From positions 248,001 through 312,000 of the forward strand of contig JADKAS010000003.1 of NCBI GenBank assembly GCA_016715245.1: 64,000 bases of DNA, read 5' to 3'. This stretch comes from Saprospiraceae bacterium (GTDB taxonomy: Bacteria; Bacteroidota; Bacteroidia; Chitinophagales; Saprospiraceae). Positions 19,501 through 29,004 of this stretch are shown piece after piece. The notes beneath the pieces were generated by a model that made no database searches, had not been told where the DNA came from, and saw nothing but the letters and a program-made list of their open reading frames with translations. Position numbers and translations under genes: made by a program. The stretch's first letter is position 1; every line of letters starts with the position of its first letter.

Positions 19501-19670
19501 AATTTATCAGTCAGTTCCGCATTTTTCAAATAATGATGAATTTTAAAATGGGGTGTTTCCACTACCTGAAAATCAAAATTCTGGTAAACAGGTTTATTTC
19601 TGCCGAATATCTGTGCTTGCAAAGAATACGTAAGACAGGACAACAAAAATGGTATAAAATAATTTTTCAT
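16530..19670 (-). CDS. gluzincin-like metallopeptidase / TolB-type propeller / outer-membrane barrel fusion
   Basis: This 1046-residue protein has a signal peptide (to about residue 20). A peptidase_MA-like domain follows, with the zinc motif HELVH at residues 133-137 and a downstream EGMAEYF whose Glu164 or Glu168 would complete a gluzincin site. Residues about 270-580 form a TolB/WD40-like beta-propeller with repeated phrases such as SPNGKYIIFLS, SPDGKDIYLTG and SVDGNTLVF. The C-terminal 400 residues look like a beta-barrel of the bacterial surface antigen type (FRFSIEQYFG, LRVNLFGALIVEPYY). The likely place is the outer membrane with the peptidase in the periplasm. Substrates are unknown, and the TPR gene downstream is a probable partner. 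Confidence 0.82.
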   Translation of the reverse strand: MKNYFIPFLLSCLTYSLQAQIFGRNKPVYQNFDFQVVETPHFKIHHYLKNAELTDKLASTSEQWYQNHKNIFTQDINFKNPIIFYNDHADFQQTNTISGQIGIGTGGVTEALKNRVILPLTFSNQSTHHVLAHELVHAFQYNNIQTGDSTNLQSLANLPLWMIEGMAEYFSLGRIDPFTAMWMRDAILNDNLPKIEKMDNYRYFPYRYGHSLMAFIGGTFGDDKLNPLFLSTGKYGLELGFIDALGVDTKTVTEAWHHHMKDLYSLQDKKEKPQGKKLISSENGGRVNVSPSISPNGKYIIFLSEKNIFTTDLYLADAQKGDIIRKVYSSTGSGDLDYINVMESAGSWSPDSERFVFVGIKKGDNVLVIKDVKNSKTVATLAVQGVPAFANPVYSPDGKDIYLTGLVNGQTDIYKYNVKSGKVEQITNDPFSENMLSFSVDGNTLVFCYDKRSYTEGRKNGRYSFDIAFMDLTTNVITVPDIFHGADNINPVYDHEGNVFFVSDRDGFRNLYHYNIQTGNVTQKTEILTGISGIGSHSPMISASTKRDRIVFSHFYNNEYIIYQSNSERLLNIPVTDVKTINLSKGSLPPLQNLANDIVGPHFQNVDNPEKQDTFYAMDKKYKPGFKLDYITGGAGMVGMGTNTGSFNNNVGLGGGVAMIFSDILGDNQLFSQFFMNGEILDIGGVASYINRENRIAWGFGVSHLPLRTGYQSFENGALIDGVLYEGITAKTNLIRIFDKGINVFAHYPFSSTMRLESGFGATHRSFRWDEYSDYYVGNQFSGYQLIGSDRVKIETGESLQLDQYYTILEGFGANANIGLVGDNSFFGFTAPLAGHRFRFSIEQYFGNNKYTAVLADARKYFWVKPFSFALRSTNYIRVEKEVNEVYPFYLGNMGFLRGLGGIINADVESLGLVFRQLLGSKVMLAGGEIRLPFTGPRELALLPLRGFLSDLNLFFDSGVVFDDFNQFKTGTEIYTVVRDENGNIVLDEFGNALYDFQNVKPSILSSFGISLRVNLFGALIVEPYYAKILTKGSRFQFGLNIIPGW

Positions 19671-20059
19671 TTTGGAAAGATTTTAATAATAAACACGCCT
19701 GACTACATGCATTGGTAATCATATTAAATTAAGGAAGTGTGAAAAAGTTTTTACTAACCAGCGAATTCATAATATTGGATTTTAAAAGTATAACGTATAA
19801 TTGAGAGGAAAATTCCCATTTAAAATGTAAAATTATTTAAAAAAATAAAAAAATATACTTCATGTATAAATTTCGCAAGTCGTTGTTTATCAACAATATA
19901 AGAAATTATTTTTGATTAAATAAAAGCATGTGGCAGCGTTTTTTATTAATTAAATGTTAATAATTAGTCAAAATGTTTACATTTATTTAACAAATCATTC
20001 TATATTTACCGTTCAAATTTTTGTAAACCATATTATTAATAACCAAAATAATTTTACGT
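19671..20059. other. intergenic region between divergent metallopeptidase and SusC genes
   Basis: This AT-rich 389-base region must hold promoters for both directions. For SusC the best candidate is TATATTTA at 20001-20008, a near match to TAnnTTTG, about 50 bases before the start codon. No gene or structured RNA is evident. Confidence 0.45.
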
Positions 20060-23000
20060 ATGAAGCAAGTCGTATTTTCTATTTTGGCCGTATTCTTTAC
20101 GGTCAGTATGACGTATGGCCAATCCAGGGTTTCAGGTAAAGTCACAGACTTGGCCGGAGAAGCGTTGATTGGAGCAAGTGTCGTCGTTAAAGAAGCTCCC
20201 ACTGTTGGTACCATAACGGATATCGACGGTATGTATGAGTTGAATGTGCCCTCAGGTGGGTCAACTTTGGTTTTTTCCTACACGGGATATGAAACCAAAG
20301 AAATGGCAATCGGAGGTTCTTCGGTAGTGAATATTTCCCTCAATGAAGGAAAATTGTTGGATGAAATCGTTGTCACCGCATTGGGTAATGTGAGAAATGC
20401 ACGAGAAGTTGTGTATTCAAACCAAACGGTTAACAGTGAAGATTTGAACAGAAACCCAAACAAAAACGCACTTGAAGCCTTGAGAGGAAAAGTAGCAGGG
20501 GTCAGAATCACCACAGGTTCTGGTTCGGTTGGAGCTTCCAGTAAAATTGTATTGCGTTCTGAGGCCTCCCTTACAGGTAATAACAATGCACTGATTGTTG
20601 TCGATGGTATTCCGATTGACAATAGTTCAGTATTGGGTGGTGAAAGAGCCGGAGAAGGTGGATATGCCGATTATGGAAACAGATTCGGAGATATAAATCC
20701 TAATGATATCGAAAATATCACTGTATTAAAAGGACCTGCAGCCACTGCCTTGTACGGATCAAGAGGCGCTTCCGGAGTAGTATTGGTAACCACCAAAAAG
20801 GGGAAGTCCGGTAAGCCAAAAGTTAGCTTTAACTCCACTACTTCCATGGAAAAAGCATATGTATTGTTGAAAAGACAAGATCAATATGGCCAGGGTTTGA
20901 TAAATCCTGACGGATCCACCACTTTTGATTCAGGTGAAAACTTTTCTTGGGGACCTAAATTTGATGGCGTCGTAAGACCATGGACAAGTCCGATTGATAC
21001 CGATGGAGATGGAACCTATGAGTTTTTATCAAGACCTTATTCAGCAGTTCCTGACCAATTGGAAAACTTTTTCAGAACAGGAAGGACAAACATAAATAAT
21101 GTTGCCATAGAAGGAGGAAATGATAATTTTACTTACTATGCTTCTTATTCAAACACTTTCCAGAGAGGTATTCTTGACAATACAGATTACAACAGAAACT
21201 CATTGAGTTTTAATGCTACCGCCAATTTAACAAAAAGGTTGAAGTCGTCTTTTGGTCTGACCTATGCGTTTATTGACCAAAATACAGCATTGGAGGGGTC
21301 AAGAGCATTTGAAGGAAATAACTCCTATGCCTCTGCCTTACAATCACCTAATAATATTCCTTTTAATGAATTGAGAGACTATAAAAATCCATATCATAGT
21401 TTTGGTGGATATTATGGTACGTATACAATTAATCCTTATTTCATTCTTAATGAATACAGAAATCAAGGTAGGATTAATAACTTAATGGGTAATTTTGCCA
21501 TCAGTTATGATATCCTCAAAAACTTAACTTGGAATACTAAAATCGGAACTAACGTTGTTGGAACGAATGTGGAAGAAAGTACACCACAATATGCTTACAA
21601 AAATCATTATATCTGGGAAGATGAGCTGAGACTTGTCGAAAGAGCAGGTCGCCAGTCCAGTGGTGGTTCTTACAGAAGGGATAATCTGAATACCCGAAAC
21701 GTTGACCTGACATCCACTTTAAATTATAACACCAAACTAGGATCTAGTGGTGACTATGGTTTTAATGCTTTGGTTGGGTATAACATTTTTGACAGAAATA
21801 TTACAAATAATATTGCTGAAACAAGAGGAGGTTTGATCGTACCGGGAATTTATAATCTGGCAAATTCAGTTGAATTGGCAAGAGCAAGACAAGAAGATCA
21901 AAGATACAGAATTATGGGATTTTTTGGAAATCTTCAATTAGACTGGAAGAATAAAATTTTCCTTGAATATTCTGCCAGAAATGACTATTCTTCAACTTTG
22001 CCGGTTGATAATCAGTCATTTTTTTACCAGGGTTTTGGAGCTTCTGCCGTTCTTACGGAGTTATTTGACATACAAAATGATAAAGTTAACTTTTTGAAAG
22101 CGAGAGTTAATTATGGTACAACAGGTAAAGACGCCGGTTTGTATCTTTTAAATTCTGTTTTTGTTGGAAACCCATTGATAGAAGACTGGCCTGATATATA
22201 TGATATAACCTTGCCATTTAACAATCAATCAGGTTTCAGCCGAGGAAACCAGATTGGTAACCCTGACTTAAAACCTGAATTGACAACTACATTGGAATTA
22301 GGTTTGGACGCAGGATTTTTTAGAGACAGAATTAGTCTGGACTATACATACTTCAGATCCGTGCATGACAATCAGATCGTAATTGTAAGTTTGTCTGACG
22401 CTTCAGGATTTGGTAATACACCTAAAAATGTGGGTAGAATCATAAATAAAGGTCACGAAATAACGTTGGGTTTAAAACCATTTACCAACAAAAATGGGTT
22501 CCATTGGAATATAGACTTTAATTTTACTTCCATCAACAATGTGGTTGATAAAATTTCTGATGAAACAGATGAATTGGTCATTTATGACAGTGGTAGAGGT
22601 GTAACTCTGGTTGCTGAAAAAGGAAAACCATTCGGAACCTTTAAAGGAACAGCTCCAAGATTTGACCCTAACGGTAATCAGATTGTAGCAGGAGGTTTAC
22701 CGGTTTATTCAGCGGAAGCACAAGCATTGGGAAATATCCAGCCTGATTGGATAGGAGGATTCAGTACACAAATCGGTTATAAAAACTGGTCATTCAATGC
22801 TTTGTTGGATACAAGACAAGGTAATGATATATTTTCATTAACCAAGTTTTACACAGAATTTAATGGTACTGCCTCAACAACCACTATTTTTGACAGAAAA
22901 CCTTTCATTATTCCTAATAGCGTTGAAGAAACGATTAACCCTGATGGTACAGCAACGTATACACCGAATACAACTGAAACCTTGGCAAATGCATTTATCG

Positions 23001-23287
23001 ATGATGGTAACTGGGGAAGAAATATTTTGGATGGTAGTTTTGTAAAACTCCGTGAAGTGGGACTTTCCTATGTTTTTCCAAAAAGATATGTTGATAAAAT
23101 TAAAGCATCTGATTTGTCATTAAGTTTATTTGTAAGGAATCCTTTTATTTGGTTACCTGAAGAAAATTCATTTGCAGATCCTGAAGTAAACGGACCGGGA
23201 ACGGCTCAAAGTAACATTTCAGGTATTGAGACAACACAAACACCACCATCAAGAAGTTTTGGTGTATCTCTTAATCTTAAATATTAA
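20060..23287 (+). CDS. SusC/RagA-family TonB-linked outer-membrane protein
   Basis: The 1075-residue protein has a signal peptide (MKQVVF to about residue 21) and a carboxypeptidase-regulatory-like domain (about 22-100). The SusC signature DEIVVTALG lies near residue 101. A plug domain (about 115-250, including ALIVVDGIPID and ITVLKGPAATALYGSRGASGVVLVTTKKG) precedes a beta-barrel of about 800 residues. SusC proteins form the TonB-driven channel that takes in oligosaccharides or peptides, with SusD as lid. The split susD gene follows seven bases after the stop codon. No glycoside hydrolase or sigma/anti-sigma pair adjoins, so the ligand may not be a glycan. Confidence 0.95.
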   Translation: MKQVVFSILAVFFTVSMTYGQSRVSGKVTDLAGEALIGASVVVKEAPTVGTITDIDGMYELNVPSGGSTLVFSYTGYETKEMAIGGSSVVNISLNEGKLLDEIVVTALGNVRNAREVVYSNQTVNSEDLNRNPNKNALEALRGKVAGVRITTGSGSVGASSKIVLRSEASLTGNNNALIVVDGIPIDNSSVLGGERAGEGGYADYGNRFGDINPNDIENITVLKGPAATALYGSRGASGVVLVTTKKGKSGKPKVSFNSTTSMEKAYVLLKRQDQYGQGLINPDGSTTFDSGENFSWGPKFDGVVRPWTSPIDTDGDGTYEFLSRPYSAVPDQLENFFRTGRTNINNVAIEGGNDNFTYYASYSNTFQRGILDNTDYNRNSLSFNATANLTKRLKSSFGLTYAFIDQNTALEGSRAFEGNNSYASALQSPNNIPFNELRDYKNPYHSFGGYYGTYTINPYFILNEYRNQGRINNLMGNFAISYDILKNLTWNTKIGTNVVGTNVEESTPQYAYKNHYIWEDELRLVERAGRQSSGGSYRRDNLNTRNVDLTSTLNYNTKLGSSGDYGFNALVGYNIFDRNITNNIAETRGGLIVPGIYNLANSVELARARQEDQRYRIMGFFGNLQLDWKNKIFLEYSARNDYSSTLPVDNQSFFYQGFGASAVLTELFDIQNDKVNFLKARVNYGTTGKDAGLYLLNSVFVGNPLIEDWPDIYDITLPFNNQSGFSRGNQIGNPDLKPELTTTLELGLDAGFFRDRISLDYTYFRSVHDNQIVIVSLSDASGFGNTPKNVGRIINKGHEITLGLKPFTNKNGFHWNIDFNFTSINNVVDKISDETDELVIYDSGRGVTLVAEKGKPFGTFKGTAPRFDPNGNQIVAGGLPVYSAEAQALGNIQPDWIGGFSTQIGYKNWSFNALLDTRQGNDIFSLTKFYTEFNGTASTTTIFDRKPFIIPNSVEETINPDGTATYTPNTTETLANAFIDDGNWGRNILDGSFVKLREVGLSYVFPKRYVDKIKASDLSLSLFVRNPFIWLPEENSFADPEVNGPGTAQSNISGIETTQTPPSRSFGVSLNLKY

Positions 23288-23294
23288 TGAAGTT

Positions 23295-24742
23295 ATGAAT
23301 ATTAAAAATTTTATAATAATAGCCTTATTTTCTTTCACCTGGATGTCTTGCGGACAAGATTTAGCGGATCTGAATGTAGATCCTAATAATTCAGCTACAG
23401 CAAGACCACAGGAAGTTTTGACTTCAGGTCAGGTGAATTACGCCAATGTTTTGACGCTATAATGAATCAAAACTGTGCTCTTTATGCCCAATATTGGGCC
23501 GGGGGTCCCGGAGTAGCCATTCTGGATCACGAGAGGTACTTTTTTGAAGCAGCTGATTTTAATGGAACCTGGAGCAGGTCCTATAGACAGTCTTTGTCTG
23601 ATCTTAGTTTTGTTATAGATAATGGTAACAATTCAAGCAAGGCAGCGGCTCAGATTTTAAGCGTACAAATTTATCAACAACTTGTGGATGTTTTTGGAGA
23701 TATTCCATATTCTGAAGCTTTGAGAGGAAGCCTGGATAAAGGAAGTATTCTGACACCAAAATATGATACAGGAAAATCCATTTATGATGATTTGATAAAA
23801 AAAGTGGATGCCGCCCTGGTTTTATTACAATCACCTGAAGCTATGGGTACTGAGGATCTTATCTATGGTGGTAATAGTGCTAATTGGATTAAATATGCGA
23901 ATTCATTAAAATTAAAACTTTTAATGAGACAGGCAGGTAAAGATGCCACGGTTGCAGATGCTGTAAAAGCCGTAGTTGCAAAAGGAAATTTTATTGAATC
24001 TGCATCGGATATGCCGGTGGTTACTTTTTCAGGAACTACAGGGGGTTGGAATCCTCAATTTGCCAGAAATGAATCCGGGATTAAAATGTTTTACGTTGCA
24101 AGCAATTCTTATGTCAAAAAGATGGAAGAATTAGGAGATCCAAGACTGGAAGTTCTATTTAATGACGCAGTAAATACAGGAACTATTGTTGGTTTGGATC
24201 AAGGCAATATAAATGATTTGATTTCACCTCAAAAGGCTGATTTCAGTTATCCGTCCACAGTACAATATTCTGCCAGTAACCCTGTGGTTATTATGAGTAA
24301 TTGGGAGGTTTATTTCTTAAGAGCTGAAGCTGCCATGAGATTCGGAACAGCTGACGATCAGGTTGATATGTTCAATAATGCTATCTCTTCTCATTTTGCT
24401 TATGTTGGTGCAGGTGATGCCTCCGATTACATTGAATCAAATGCAAAACTTGACCCGGCAGCAGCTTTGGATACAAAATTGAACATCCTGAGCTCTCAGA
24501 AGTGGATTTCAATGTGCGGTATTCAGGAAACAGAAGGCTGGATAGAAACAAGAAGATTTGACAGACCAGGAAATCAGGTATTTACTGGTTCCGGAACAGG
24601 AATATTCAGAACGCCAACAAGAACTGTATTAGGCCAGGGAGTATTTCCTTCCATCTTTTTGGTACCTCAATCTGAGTTGAGTTTTAATCCGAATGCTCCG
24701 AGAGATAGAAAGATCACAGATAAAGTATTTTGGGATAATTAA
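23295..24742 (+). CDS. SusD/RagB-family nutrient-binding lipoprotein, split by one frameshift
   Basis: The reading from the ATG at 23295 gives a lipoprotein signal (lipobox WMSC) and a SusD-like start (LADLNVDPNNSATARP), but stops at TAA 23460-23462. The rest of the protein continues in another frame from 23462 (NCALYAQYWAGGPGVAILDHERYFF) to 24742. One added base near 23458-23461 would restore about 482 residues, the normal length of the SusD-like_2 family. The stop and the next ATG overlap as TAATG, so reinitiation of a second polypeptide is possible, but it would lack a lipid anchor. SusD is the surface lid that captures substrate for SusC. A sequencing error is the simplest explanation. 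Confidence 0.88.
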
Positions 24743-24759
24743 AATAAAAAATAAATAAA

Positions 24760-25677
24760 ATGAAAAGTAGTATAAAATTATCAATATTTAGCTTTTTAAT
24801 ACTTGGATTTGGTATCTTTTCCTGTGGTGACGAAGACTTGGTTACTTATCAGGAAGGAGGAGTATTAAAAATTGCAGATGCCTATCTGGATATTCTTACA
24901 CCAGTTGTTTCATTTCAGGCAGGTACCCCTGATTATTCCATTTCAATGGATATTATCAATGGAGAAAAAAGAGTAACAAAAGTAAATGTTTACTCAATAT
25001 ATACAGATGCAATTTCCGGTAAGACCTCCAACGAGGTTTTGCTGACTACCATTGATGTGCCTGCAGGCGCCAAAGTCAATCTCAGTAAAAAGCTGACCTT
25101 TGCCGACCTTAAAAACGGAATTACCGTAAATGGTGGTCCACTTCCTGATGATCAGAATAAATTATCTGTTGGATCAGGCTGGAAACTTCGTTTTGAGGGT
25201 GAAACCAGTCTTGGCAAAGTTGCTTTGACCGGAAATATCAATCTTGCGGTTTTGAGCCGATTTGCAGGAATCTACAAAGTGATTGAATCGCAATATGTAA
25301 GAATAGATATACCTCGTCCGGACTTGTCTTGGACAGGACAGAACCGATTTATTGGTTCCGTAGATGACAACACATTTTCTTATAATGATTGGTGGGGTAC
25401 ACTTGCCTGGACAGGACAATCTTTCAGATTTAAAATAGATTTTGCAACCAATAAAATAGAGGTTCCTATTTTGGTAAATGGGGCATTAGTAAGTGGTAAT
25501 AGGGCATTAAGTTGTGAAACAGAACCACAATTTTTGAATTTGGTACCATGTGACGGATCGAATGTATTTATTCCGGATGAAGTAAATGGTAAACATATCA
25601 TTAAATTAACTTACGGTTACTTTACAGATGGTAGTGGTCCAAGACAGTTTTACGAGGTTTTAGAAAAAGTTCAATAA
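24760..25677 (+). CDS. SusCD-associated lipoprotein of unknown function
   Basis: The 305-residue protein begins with a lipoprotein signal (SFLILGFGIFSCGDED, Cys near residue 22). The mature part is beta-rich with no motif I recognise; it holds the phrases SYNDWWGTLAWTGQSF and RFAGIYKVIES. It follows susD by 17 bases and is followed 13 bases later by another lipoprotein gene. It is probably part of the same transcript and displayed at the surface as an accessory binding protein, in the position that SusE/SusF-like proteins hold in other loci. No homology to SusE/F is claimed. Confidence 0.7.
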   Translation: MKSSIKLSIFSFLILGFGIFSCGDEDLVTYQEGGVLKIADAYLDILTPVVSFQAGTPDYSISMDIINGEKRVTKVNVYSIYTDAISGKTSNEVLLTTIDVPAGAKVNLSKKLTFADLKNGITVNGGPLPDDQNKLSVGSGWKLRFEGETSLGKVALTGNINLAVLSRFAGIYKVIESQYVRIDIPRPDLSWTGQNRFIGSVDDNTFSYNDWWGTLAWTGQSFRFKIDFATNKIEVPILVNGALVSGNRALSCETEPQFLNLVPCDGSNVFIPDEVNGKHIIKLTYGYFTDGSGPRQFYEVLEKVQ

Positions 25678-25690
25678 TTTATTAAAAAAA

Positions 25691-26515
25691 TTGAAAATGA
25701 AAATAAATAAATATATCATTTTAGCTTGCCTGAGTCTATTTTACATGTCTTGCGCAGAAGAAGACGCAGATGTATCCACGGTAACGAAGTTTCCGGCTTT
25801 TACCCTTGATGGATTACAGGATAAATATGTATTTGATGAAGCAGATACAACGATTTTACTTCCGTTTACCTTTAATGACAATCAAATCTATGAAATAGAT
25901 ATTGATGTTGTTGTCGGAAGCGGTACCACTGCAACGGAAGATGAAGATTTTGCTTTGGGATCTCACAGTATTACAGTTCCTACCTTAAAAAAATCAGGAG
26001 TCATTGAATTCATTTTAGGATCGGACATCTTTTTAGAAGGAGATGAAAAAGTATTTTTAGAATTAACTTCTCATTTGCCTTCCGGACTTAAAGGAACCAA
26101 AATCATCGAAATTACCATTAAGAATGTTGGTGGTTGTCCGCCATATGTTCACGATGATTTTGTAGGTGATTACGAAGTTGTAAGTGATGCATGGGCGGAT
26201 TATGCAGCTGGAGCCACTGTTGCAGTAGCCAGCGCTGGTAATAATATTCTTTCCTTCAATTACAATTGCGGGGCGAATGCATTACCAATTTTGTTAAATG
26301 TAAACACAAACACTTTTGGTATTTCAGGTACTAAACAGGAATACTGCAGTTACGATCTTCCGCCACTTACCAAGTTTTTTGGTGATATAGTTGAAACCGG
26401 AGCAGCAGCCAGTTTTGTAAATACCTGCACAAATGAATTGATTGTTACCATAGCACATACAGACGCAAACAATACTGCTTATGGTTCAGGAACAATAGTA
26501 CTAAAAAAGAAATAG
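25691..26515 (+). CDS. lipoprotein with a Calx-beta-like domain, last gene of the SusCD locus
   Basis: The 274-residue protein has a lipobox (FYMSCAEED, Cys near 19) and then a Calx-beta-like immunoglobulin fold domain (about 35-150). It shows the family phrases DEDFALGSHSITV and FLEGDEKVFLELT. The C-terminal 120 residues (from CPPYVHDDFVGDYEV) form a separate domain that I cannot name. It is likely a surface-exposed accessory protein for the SusCD transporter. A strong terminator follows, so the operon appears to be susC-susD-lipoprotein-lipoprotein. Confidence 0.72.
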   Translation: MKMKINKYIILACLSLFYMSCAEEDADVSTVTKFPAFTLDGLQDKYVFDEADTTILLPFTFNDNQIYEIDIDVVVGSGTTATEDEDFALGSHSITVPTLKKSGVIEFILGSDIFLEGDEKVFLELTSHLPSGLKGTKIIEITIKNVGGCPPYVHDDFVGDYEVVSDAWADYAAGATVAVASAGNNILSFNYNCGANALPILLNVNTNTFGISGTKQEYCSYDLPPLTKFFGDIVETGAAASFVNTCTNELIVTIAHTDANNTAYGSGTIVLKKK

Positions 26516-26543
26516 TATATTTTTTTTTGGGTATAAAATTTAA

Positions 26544-26577
26544 AGGGCTGGAGTTAAAATTCCAGTCCTTTTTTTTT
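26544..26577 (+). terminator. rho-independent terminator of the SusCD operon
   Basis: AGGGCTGGA (26544-26552) pairs with TCCAGTCCT (26561-26569) with one G-U pair and an eight-base loop, followed by nine T. It lies 30 bases beyond the stop codon of the last lipoprotein. Confidence 0.9.
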
Positions 26578-26686
26578 GCTTTAATGTTCTTATCTATCTT
26601 TTTTAAAAAAGGCATTCAAATTTCATCAATTTTGTATTCAACATAATTAATAAAAGCTACATTCCTGCCTTTTAAACTTATAATTT

Positions 26687-26694
26687 TATCTTTG
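26687..26694 (+). promoter_or_regulatory. -7 promoter element of hutH
   Basis: TATCTTTG is a perfect TAnnTTTG box 54 bases before the hutH start codon. Transcription would begin near 26700. No clear -33 TTG is seen. Confidence 0.5.
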
Positions 26695-26748
26695 CACAAA
26701 TTATTCAGGAAATAATTGCAGTTTGTATCTTTCATATAATTTTCCTTC

Positions 26749-28239
26749 ATGATTGCCGAACATTACTTTGAACTTCATACATTAGCAGATATAATATTTA
26801 AATCAGATTTTGAAAAAGTTGAAATATCTGATGCATGTTTACAAAGAATACAAACTAACAGGAAATATCTCGAATCAAAAATATCAGATCCTGAAAGTAT
26901 ATTCTATGGAATAAATACAGGATTCGGCTCTCTTTGCAATATCAGAATTTCTGATCACGAACTTGAAGACCTTCAGCATAATCTGGTATTGTCTCACGCT
27001 TGTGGAATGGGTGAAAAGGTGCCATACCACATTTGCAAAATAATACTTTTACTAAAAATTAAAAATTTTACCATGGCCTTTTCCGGAGTGAGACCGGAAA
27101 TTGTAAAAAGACTGATAGATTTTTATAATCTTGACATCATACCTGTGATTTATGAAATGGGTTCGTTAGGTGCTTCCGGTGACCTCGCTCCGTTAGCTCA
27201 TCTGAGTCTGCCTATTCTTGGCAAAGGTCTGGTTTATTACAAAGGAGAGATAAAAGAGACAAAAGACGTTTTACCTGAAGTTCATATGCAACCCCTTACT
27301 TTGAAAGCAAAAGAAGGACTTGCTTTATTAAACGGCACACAATTTTCACTTTCATATGCATCATTTATTTGTTCAAGTGCGTACAAAATATTTCATGTTT
27401 ACAATGAAATTGCGGCACTTTCGATGGAAGCTTTTGCCTGTTCTGTTTCACCTTTTGATCCGCTGATACATCAAATCAGACCACATGAAGGGCAAGTTTT
27501 AACAGCGAAAAGAATTTATAATTTGTTGTATGGCAGTTCATTGAGAAATCTACACTATAGTGTGCAGGATCCTTATTCTTTCAGATGTGTTCCACAGGTA
27601 CACGGAGCAAGTTATCAGGCTTTCAAACACGCAAAAGAAGTCATTGAAACGGAACTCAATTCAGCTACAGACAATCCTAATATTTTCGACGAAGAAGATA
27701 AAATTTTGTCGGGTGGCAATTTTCATGCACAACCCCTTGCATTAGTTTTGGATTATATGGCAATCGCACTCGCCGAATTGGGAAATATTTCAGAAAGAAG
27801 AGTCTATCAACTGATCAATGGCGACAGGGGTCTTCCTCCTTATCTCGCACCTGAACCAGGTTTACACTCAGGTCTTATGATTGCACAATATACAGCGGCG
27901 TCTATTGTAAGCCAAAATAAACAATATTGTACACCTGCCTCAATTGACAGTATTATTTCCTCTAAGGGACAGGAAGATCATGTCAGTATGGCAGCCAATG
28001 CAGGAACTAAATGTTACAAAGTGCTGGAAAATGTAAAAATGCTTATGGCCATCGAACTACTTACAGCTTGCCAGGCTCTTGAATTCAGAAAACCATTTAA
28101 CATTCATCCGGAACTCGAAAATATATTTATCAAAGTCAGGGATAAAATTCCTTATATGGCTGCAGACAGGTTACTTCATGATGATTTGGTGCTAAGTCAG
28201 GAATTGATAAATGAATTAGTAAGTGATAAAAAGTTTTAA
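26749..28239 (+). CDS. hutH: histidine ammonia-lyase
   Basis: The 496-residue protein matches histidine ammonia-lyase along its length. The Ala-Ser-Gly triad that cyclises into the MIO cofactor is at residues 142-144 in GSLGASGDLAPLAHL. Other family motifs present are YGINTGFG (residues 53-60), NGTQFS, the active-site region ATDNPNIF, and the C-terminal QEDHVSMAANAG. It deaminates L-histidine to trans-urocanate and ammonia, the first step of histidine breakdown, as a cytoplasmic homotetramer. No other hut gene is nearby, so the pathway is not clustered here. A tyrosine or phenylalanine lyase is possible within the family but less likely. Confidence 0.93.
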   Translation: MIAEHYFELHTLADIIFKSDFEKVEISDACLQRIQTNRKYLESKISDPESIFYGINTGFGSLCNIRISDHELEDLQHNLVLSHACGMGEKVPYHICKIILLLKIKNFTMAFSGVRPEIVKRLIDFYNLDIIPVIYEMGSLGASGDLAPLAHLSLPILGKGLVYYKGEIKETKDVLPEVHMQPLTLKAKEGLALLNGTQFSLSYASFICSSAYKIFHVYNEIAALSMEAFACSVSPFDPLIHQIRPHEGQVLTAKRIYNLLYGSSLRNLHYSVQDPYSFRCVPQVHGASYQAFKHAKEVIETELNSATDNPNIFDEEDKILSGGNFHAQPLALVLDYMAIALAELGNISERRVYQLINGDRGLPPYLAPEPGLHSGLMIAQYTAASIVSQNKQYCTPASIDSIISSKGQEDHVSMAANAGTKCYKVLENVKMLMAIELLTACQALEFRKPFNIHPELENIFIKVRDKIPYMAADRLLHDDLVLSQELINELVSDKKF

Positions 28240-28356
28240 ATTTTACCGGTTTTGAAACAAGATAGAAATCTCTGATGTTTATTTCTTTGGTAGAGTCAGA
28301 TACACTTTATCCATTTTCGAAAATATAATTTCATAATTAATACTTATTTTTGCAAC

Positions 28357-28987
28357 ATGATTGCAACAAAAAACCTTTCTTATTCGTATCCCGGAGGAGA
28401 ATCCTTCGTCTTTCCTGACATAGAGTGCAAAAGGAGAAGAATTATTACTTGTTCTTGGAAAATCAGGTGTTGGAAAAACAACCCTGCTTCATTTATTGGG
28501 AGGTTTGATTACAACCTCAAAAGGGGAAATTCAAATTGGTAATCAGATTATTCAACAACTGTCCGGTAAAAAAATGGATACTTTCAGAGGTAAAAATATC
28601 GGAATTATTTTTCAGAATAATCATTTTGTTCAGGCGCTCAATGTAATTGAGAATCTCGAACTTGCGCAAACCTTAGCAGGCAATCCAGTGAATAGAAAAA
28701 TGATAATGGAATTGTTGGAAAGATTACACATAGGGCATAAAACGTATAGTGAGATCCACCACCTCAGTCAGGGAGAAAGACAAAGGGTTGCCATTGCCAG
28801 AGCAATGGTAAATCACCCTGCAGTGATTTTGGCTGATGAGCCTACCTCAGCGCTAGATGATAATAATACTTTTGAGGTCGTCAATCTTTTACACGAACAA
28901 GCCAGGCAAGTCGGTAGTGCTTTGATTATAGTTACGCACGATACAAGACTGAAAGAAATTATTCCCAATCAAATTATTCTTCATTGA
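28357..28987 (+). CDS. LolD/MacB-type ABC transporter ATP-binding protein, one frameshift
   Basis: The start (MIATKNLSYSYPGGESFVF) is in one frame. The Walker A motif (GKSGVGKTT), Q-loop (GIIFQNN), signature LSQGERQRVAIARA and Walker B with D-loop (ILADEPTSALD) follow in the next frame. The change falls at the A run 28429-28432, where one base fewer (or two more) gives a continuous protein of about 210 residues. It would energise the adjacent FtsX-like permease in moving lipoproteins or other envelope substrates. A -7 element TATTTTTG at 28345-28352 lies just before the ATG, implying a leaderless or very short-leader transcript. The break looks like a homopolymer error, since both halves are well conserved. 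Confidence 0.85.
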
Positions 28988-29004
28988 AATCAACCATTGT
29001 TCAA

